Translations under genes and position numbers: made by a program
Notes under the pieces: model-generated
The model's database searches: none
Seen by the model: the letters and a program-made list of their open reading frames with translations, nothing else
Told to the model about the DNA's origin: nothing
Shown here: positions 13,845 through 17,339 of the stretch, one piece after another
Layout of the letters: the number at the start of each line of letters is the position of its first letter
Numbering within the stretch: the first letter of the stretch is position 1
Source of the DNA: Desulfobacterales bacterium
Lineage (GTDB): Bacteria; Desulfobacterota; Desulfobacteria; Desulfobacterales; JAHEIW01
NCBI GenBank assembly: GCA_030145015.1
Contig: JAQYWI010000118.1
Location: 1 to 17,339 of the forward strand
Reading direction: 5' to 3'
Length of the DNA: 17,339 bases

Positions 13845-13923
13845 ATTCCATGTAAGCGGCATAAAACCAGTACCGTTAAAATCTAAATACTTTCAACATG
13901 TTATAGAAATTCCCAGACGTCGA

Positions 13924-16026
13924 TTAATCGCCTTGATTGGCCAGTGCATTTAACTCGAGTGTAATGGGTCGATCTTCTTCACTCCTGCCGGTAAATCGAA
14001 TGGGGCCGGGTCTTCTATAGTGATCCTCGTCCAGGCCCGCCGCCAGCCATCTCTCCCGATTGGCCTTGACGACCTGGAAGGCAACTGAATCGACATTGAC
14101 GATACTTTTTTCCAGTACAAGTGCCAGTCTACCTTTGCGTTCTTCAAGATGCATCAACGGCGCGATCGGAATACCGATCGGCTCCCATTTTGAAAAATCT
14201 TTCTCCAGGTTTCGGATAGCCGCCATCTGCCCGGTCGCACCGTTGGCAATCAGGCTGAATACGGTAAGCCCCAAATTATAGGTATAGATACAATCAAACC
14301 GGGTCGGATCATTGCCTCTGCCGTCGTAACCGTAAAAATGAATCTGGGTTTTAAAGGCAGGAACCGATTTTTTATAAATCTTTTCAACGGCGGCCGGAAT
14401 TTGATCGTCCTGTTTTATCAGCCCTGCTTTCAAAAGCGCCTGTTTGCAGGTTTTTACCGATATAATTGAGGTCTTTCTCAATAAGAATTCAGCATCGGCG
14501 TAGTTTTCAAATAGCAGCGGGCCAAACGCTTCGGGATCCAGCCCGGCCTGTGTCAGGGTTTTCCGAAAATAGGCTTGCTTAATTCCCAGGCGGTAAAGCC
14601 CCTCTTCTTTCAAGATGCTGAGATAATCTTTTACGAGGTCCATTAAAACCTTTTCGGTTTCAACCTGAGAAAAGGGAAAATTGCCATGGCTGTCCCTTTC
14701 CATTAGGAGGCCTTCCTGGAAAAATGCAGGAATATCGTTAAACAGATCATCATCCCGTGTATTCCAGAGTGTAAATGCAGCATCCTCTCTGGAACGCTGG
14801 GCGAGTCGCCTTAAATACTCTAACTTGTCTTCAAGCAGCACAAAGGCCAAATGGAAACCCTTATCGTGAGTCTGATTGTACTCGGCGATGATGGTGTTGA
14901 GCTTAATAATAAAAACCTGAATTTCGTTAATGAATTCCAGGACGCCTTCCGGGATGACGATCACGCCGTAGTTTTTCCCAACCGCGGCTCGACGGAGAAT
15001 TCCATCGCAAATAACGCGTGATAGGTGCCGCAGGGTCATGCCGTATGCATGATAATCGACGCTGCCTTCCTTCTGGGCCGTCTTAAGCCTGTTTTCGTCG
15101 ATATAATCCGCCAGGTCTTCTCCGATTAGCGTCAGATTGGCATGCGTTTGCAAAGCAACTTCAAGTGCCAGGTGACTGGCCACCCGGCCCATGACTTTGC
15201 AGATGTGCCAATATTTAACATCCGAGCTGCTATCCGTACAAAGATTGCTGATTGAGTTGGCAAATGCCCGGGCAGCCGTATGGAACCCGAAAGACATGGC
15301 ACACAGGACATTGCCGGAGTCGTCTCTGACCTGGATATCGCCGTCGATCGTCTTGGGGACACCGATCACCTGAACGCCGTCGTCAAACATTTCCTGGGCT
15401 AAAAATGCGGCATTGGTGTTGGAATCATCACCGCCCACAATAACCAAAGCATCCAATTTGAGCTTTTTACAGGTCTGCCTGGATAGTTCCATCTTTTCCT
15501 GGGTGTCGATTTTGGTCCGGCCGGTTTTGATCATGGTAAAACCGCCCAGATTGCGATAGGCATTAACCAAATTGTCATCGAGATCGACCGCTTCATTTTC
15601 GATGACTCCATCCGGTCCGATTAGAAATCCATAAACCCTGGATTTGCTGTTGGCTTTTTTAACCGCATCATAAAGACCGGCGATGACGTTATGCCCGCCG
15701 GGTGCGGGCCCGCCTGAAAAGACAACCCCGATATTGCGGCGTTGATGATATTCCTGGTCAAAGGTTTCAGCGGCCGTTTTAAGACCGGCGATCTTCTGAA
15801 CCTTATTATCGATAATATGGGGCAATTGCTTTTCAGCTTCCTTATGCACCCTGAACTTAAACCGATTTATTTCTTTAAGAATCGTATATTTTTTGGAAAA
15901 GGCCGTGCATGTGGGGGGCACATAGCGCCTTCTTTCAAGCAACTCGGCACTAATATCGTCGGTGGTTTTGAGCACTTTGGGATGCTTTAAAATATCTTCC
16001 GGTTTAAGCGCTTTTTTTCGCGACAT
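13924..16026 (-). CDS. pfp: Diphosphate--fructose-6-phosphate 1-phosphotransferase (PPi-dependent phosphofructokinase), long form
   Basis: Reversible phosphorylation of fructose 6-phosphate with PPi instead of ATP; cytoplasmic glycolysis/gluconeogenesis. The 700 residues are much longer than ATP-PfkA (about 320) and similar to long PFPs. Motifs: SGGPAPGGHN (104-113), GGDDS (198-202) whose second Asp (Asp201) is the usual mark of PPi use, PKTIDGD (224-230) with catalytic Asp228 and Lys225, and the substrate-binding MGR (279-281) within a long conserved block. The C-terminal half includes the insertions of the long subfamily and FYGYDGRGNDPTRFD. The start is ATG 16026, since GGAGG lies 5 bases upstream; the in-frame ATG at 16038 would lie upstream of that site. 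The gene stands alone. In a sulfate reducer, PPi from sulfate activation could feed it; that link is inference. Confidence 0.93.
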   Translation of the reverse strand: MSRKKALKPEDILKHPKVLKTTDDISAELLERRRYVPPTCTAFSKKYTILKEINRFKFRVHKEAEKQLPHIIDNKVQKIAGLKTAAETFDQEYHQRRNIGVVFSGGPAPGGHNVIAGLYDAVKKANSKSRVYGFLIGPDGVIENEAVDLDDNLVNAYRNLGGFTMIKTGRTKIDTQEKMELSRQTCKKLKLDALVIVGGDDSNTNAAFLAQEMFDDGVQVIGVPKTIDGDIQVRDDSGNVLCAMSFGFHTAARAFANSISNLCTDSSSDVKYWHICKVMGRVASHLALEVALQTHANLTLIGEDLADYIDENRLKTAQKEGSVDYHAYGMTLRHLSRVICDGILRRAAVGKNYGVIVIPEGVLEFINEIQVFIIKLNTIIAEYNQTHDKGFHLAFVLLEDKLEYLRRLAQRSREDAAFTLWNTRDDDLFNDIPAFFQEGLLMERDSHGNFPFSQVETEKVLMDLVKDYLSILKEEGLYRLGIKQAYFRKTLTQAGLDPEAFGPLLFENYADAEFLLRKTSIISVKTCKQALLKAGLIKQDDQIPAAVEKIYKKSVPAFKTQIHFYGYDGRGNDPTRFDCIYTYNLGLTVFSLIANGATGQMAAIRNLEKDFSKWEPIGIPIAPLMHLEERKGRLALVLEKSIVNVDSVAFQVVKANRERWLAAGLDEDHYRRPGPIRFTGRSEEDRPITLELNALANQGD

Positions 16027-16284
16027 GGGTTCCTCCATAAAGAGTAGGTTTCAAAGATTAAAATAAATCCGTTACCCGGTATTGATTTCTTACCCAAACT
16101 GCTCCGGGGGTGTCAATATGATTTGATATACCGCAACGTTTCAATAATAAACACCCTGTATGATTATATAATCATATCTGAACTTATTTGAATAGGGTTT
16201 AGTTCGTGAATAACTTTGATTTTTAAAATCAAATTAAAAGAAACGACTTGCCATTTAAAATTATTGTGATAAGTATTCACCATT
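16027..16284. other. Divergent spacer between PPi-PFK and the ABC binding-protein gene
   Basis: Gene-free A/T-rich DNA that must carry promoters for both flanking genes; I could not place a convincing -35/-10 pair. A partial palindrome, GTGATAAGTATTCAC (16266-16280), resembles a repressor or CRP-like half-site pair with seven central bases, but the match is weak. Confidence 0.4.
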
Positions 16285-16406
16285 TATGGGGGCCCGTCGA
16301 GGCGGGCAAAAAACTACCGAAGGAAAAGGAAAATCGTAATAAGTGCAGCGGATCGGAGTGGGCCCTACCGGCCCAAATTCCGCACCGCAGAGTTTAACAA
16401 ATCACA
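16285..16406 (+). promoter_or_regulatory. Structured 5' leader of the amino-acid binding-protein gene
   Basis: The region before the ribosome site can fold. GCCCG/CGGGC flank a short loop near 16292-16307. TGGGCC (16359-16364) pairs with GGCCCA (16370-16375), enclosed by GCGGA (16348-16352) with TCCGC (16379-16383). It matches no riboswitch class I know, so a regulatory role is only a suggestion. Confidence 0.35.
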
Positions 16407-16418
16407 AGGAGGTTGAGC

Positions 16419-17246
16419 ATGAAAAAGGTATTTTTATTGGGTTTGGCGGCGCTATTTGCAGCCGGGATTATTTTCAGCACAGCTGTGTTTGGCGGGGATA
16501 TCGAACTGGCCAAAAAATCGACAATTGAAAAAATCCTGAAAAGAGGTGAACTGCGCGTCGGTTTTGAATCCGGGTACGTCCCCTTTGAAATGACCACTAA
16601 AAAGGGGAAATTTATCGGATTTGACATGGATTACGCCCGCCGATTGGCAAAAGCCATGGGGGTTAAATTCGTACCGGTCAACACGGCCTGGGACGGAATC
16701 ATTCCGGCCCTCATGACCGACAAATTCGATATCATCATGGGGGGCATGACCATCACCCAGGAAAGAAATCTAAAAATAAACTTTGCCAACCCTTACATCG
16801 TTGTGGGGCAGACCATCCTGTTAAATAAAAAACATGAAGACACGGTAAAAGACTACCGGGATCTCAACGACCCCAAGTACATTGTGACTTCCAGATTGGG
16901 CACAACCGGCGAGCAGGCCGTTAAAAAGTTTATGCCCAGAGCCACCTACAAATCATTTGAAACCGAAGCTGATGCCGGCCTCGAGGTGATCAACGGCAAA
17001 GCGGATGCCCTCGTATATGATTTGCCGTTCTGCGGGTTTCTTTACGGCAGCCAGGGCAAGGGTAAGACCGTTTTTCTGAGCGATCCTTTCACCTTCGAGC
17101 CGCTGGCCTGGGCCATCAACAAGGGCGACCCGGATTTTCTGAACTTTCTGAACAACTTCTTAATACAGAGCAGAGGCGACGGCTTCTATGAAAGGCTTTT
17201 CAAAAAATGGATCATTGGTACGGACTGGAAAAAGGAAGTTGAATAA
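16419..17246 (+). CDS. Polar amino-acid ABC transporter, periplasmic substrate-binding protein
   Basis: Solute-binding protein of bacterial family 3, which captures an amino acid in the periplasm and delivers it to an ABC permease. The 275 residues start with a signal peptide (MKK, then a hydrophobic core to about residue 22, cleavage probably near FGG at 24-26). The mature protein shows the family pattern: LRVGFESGYVPFE (45-57), GFDMDYARRLAKAMG (67-81), and the ligand-binding stretch IIMGGMTITQERNLKINFANPY (105-126), where an Arg contacting the ligand carboxylate is expected. The specific amino acid cannot be told. The ATG at 16419 follows AGGAGG by 6 bases; an upstream in-frame TTG is rejected. 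No permease or ATPase gene is inside the window; they probably lie beyond 17339, after the hairpin that follows. Confidence 0.93.
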   Translation: MKKVFLLGLAALFAAGIIFSTAVFGGDIELAKKSTIEKILKRGELRVGFESGYVPFEMTTKKGKFIGFDMDYARRLAKAMGVKFVPVNTAWDGIIPALMTDKFDIIMGGMTITQERNLKINFANPYIVVGQTILLNKKHEDTVKDYRDLNDPKYIVTSRLGTTGEQAVKKFMPRATYKSFETEADAGLEVINGKADALVYDLPFCGFLYGSQGKGKTVFLSDPFTFEPLAWAINKGDPDFLNFLNNFLIQSRGDGFYERLFKKWIIGTDWKKEVE

Positions 17247-17281
17247 GCCGTCCGCATCGCTTGCACCCGTTTCACCCCTAA

Positions 17282-17320
17282 GCAGGCCGGCCACGCCTGT
17301 TGCACGCCTGGCCGGCCTGC
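17282..17320 (+). other. Long hairpin after the binding-protein gene
   Basis: A perfect 12-bp inverted repeat, GCAGGCCGGCCA (17282-17293) and TGGCCGGCCTGC (17309-17320), has a 15-base loop. No T-run follows. It may be a processing or partial-termination hairpin that keeps binding-protein RNA more abundant than downstream permease RNA, or a terminator of non-standard type. ATG codons at 17321 and 17335 could begin a next gene but cannot be judged. Confidence 0.65.
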
Positions 17321-17339
17321 ATGGCAATAAAAAATGAAC

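Noticed and set aside
13443..13862. A 139-codon minus-strand open frame opposite the small membrane protein
   Set aside because: It runs through the tandem and inverted repeats and its translation simply repeats the same ten-residue unit. The plus-strand gene has a sensible membrane anchor and is preferred.
16266..16280. CRP-like site before the ABC binding-protein gene
   Set aside because: The half-sites are separated by seven bases instead of the six in the CRP consensus, and the second half is incomplete.

Overview
The window looks like chromosomal sequence from an anaerobic, probably sulfate-reducing member of the Desulfobacterota (former Deltaproteobacteria, Desulfobacterales-like). This is inferred from the gene set and protein style: a tungsten-type aldehyde:ferredoxin oxidoreductase, a long PPi-dependent phosphofructokinase, fadN/fadA beta-oxidation genes, a histidinol dehydrogenase that reads like deltaproteobacterial HisD, and many A/T-rich or palindromic intergenic repeats. 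I see no tRNA, rRNA, CRISPR array, transposase, phage or defence gene. All large coding regions are intact except the first, which is cut by the window edge.

Layout. 1-1996 (minus): hisD followed by a divergent AroE-like gene, 11 bp apart. 2225-4650 (plus): an AOR-family tungsto-enzyme, then a conserved-looking 197-residue protein whose N-terminal part resembles a beta-grasp (MoaD/ThiS-like) domain; the pair ends in a bidirectional terminator at 4676-4712. 4723-8621 (minus): a beta-oxidation operon, fadN-like (3-hydroxyacyl-CoA dehydrogenase + enoyl-CoA hydratase) then fadA-like thiolase. A 163-bp palindromic element lies between them. A near-consensus FadR(TetR-type) box overlaps the fadN promoter, and a weaker second box lies about 180 bp further upstream. 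8700-9089: A/T-rich and repeat-rich spacer. 9090-11710 (minus): a membrane Ser/Thr kinase with C-terminal TPRs and a LysM lipoprotein, translationally close. 11850-11957: a run of four hairpins. 11970-13313 (minus): a membrane PAS/HD-GYP protein, probably a cyclic-di-GMP phosphodiesterase. 13437-13715 (plus): a small single-span membrane protein, possibly from a leaderless mRNA, followed by a 30-bp tandem repeat inside an inverted repeat. 13924-16026 (minus): PPi-dependent phosphofructokinase. 16419-17246 (plus): a polar amino-acid ABC transporter binding protein with a structured leader and a 12-bp hairpin after it.

How it fits together: FadN and FadA carry out the last three steps of the fatty acyl-CoA beta-oxidation cycle. 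The AOR would interconvert aldehydes and acids with ferredoxin. PPi-PFK would use PPi, which sulfate activation and biosynthesis release. The kinase/LysM pair and the HD-GYP protein form a signalling block. I found no clear undescribed system. The most promising leads are the AOR/beta-grasp-like pair, the FadR-type operator in this lineage, and several structured intergenic repeats.
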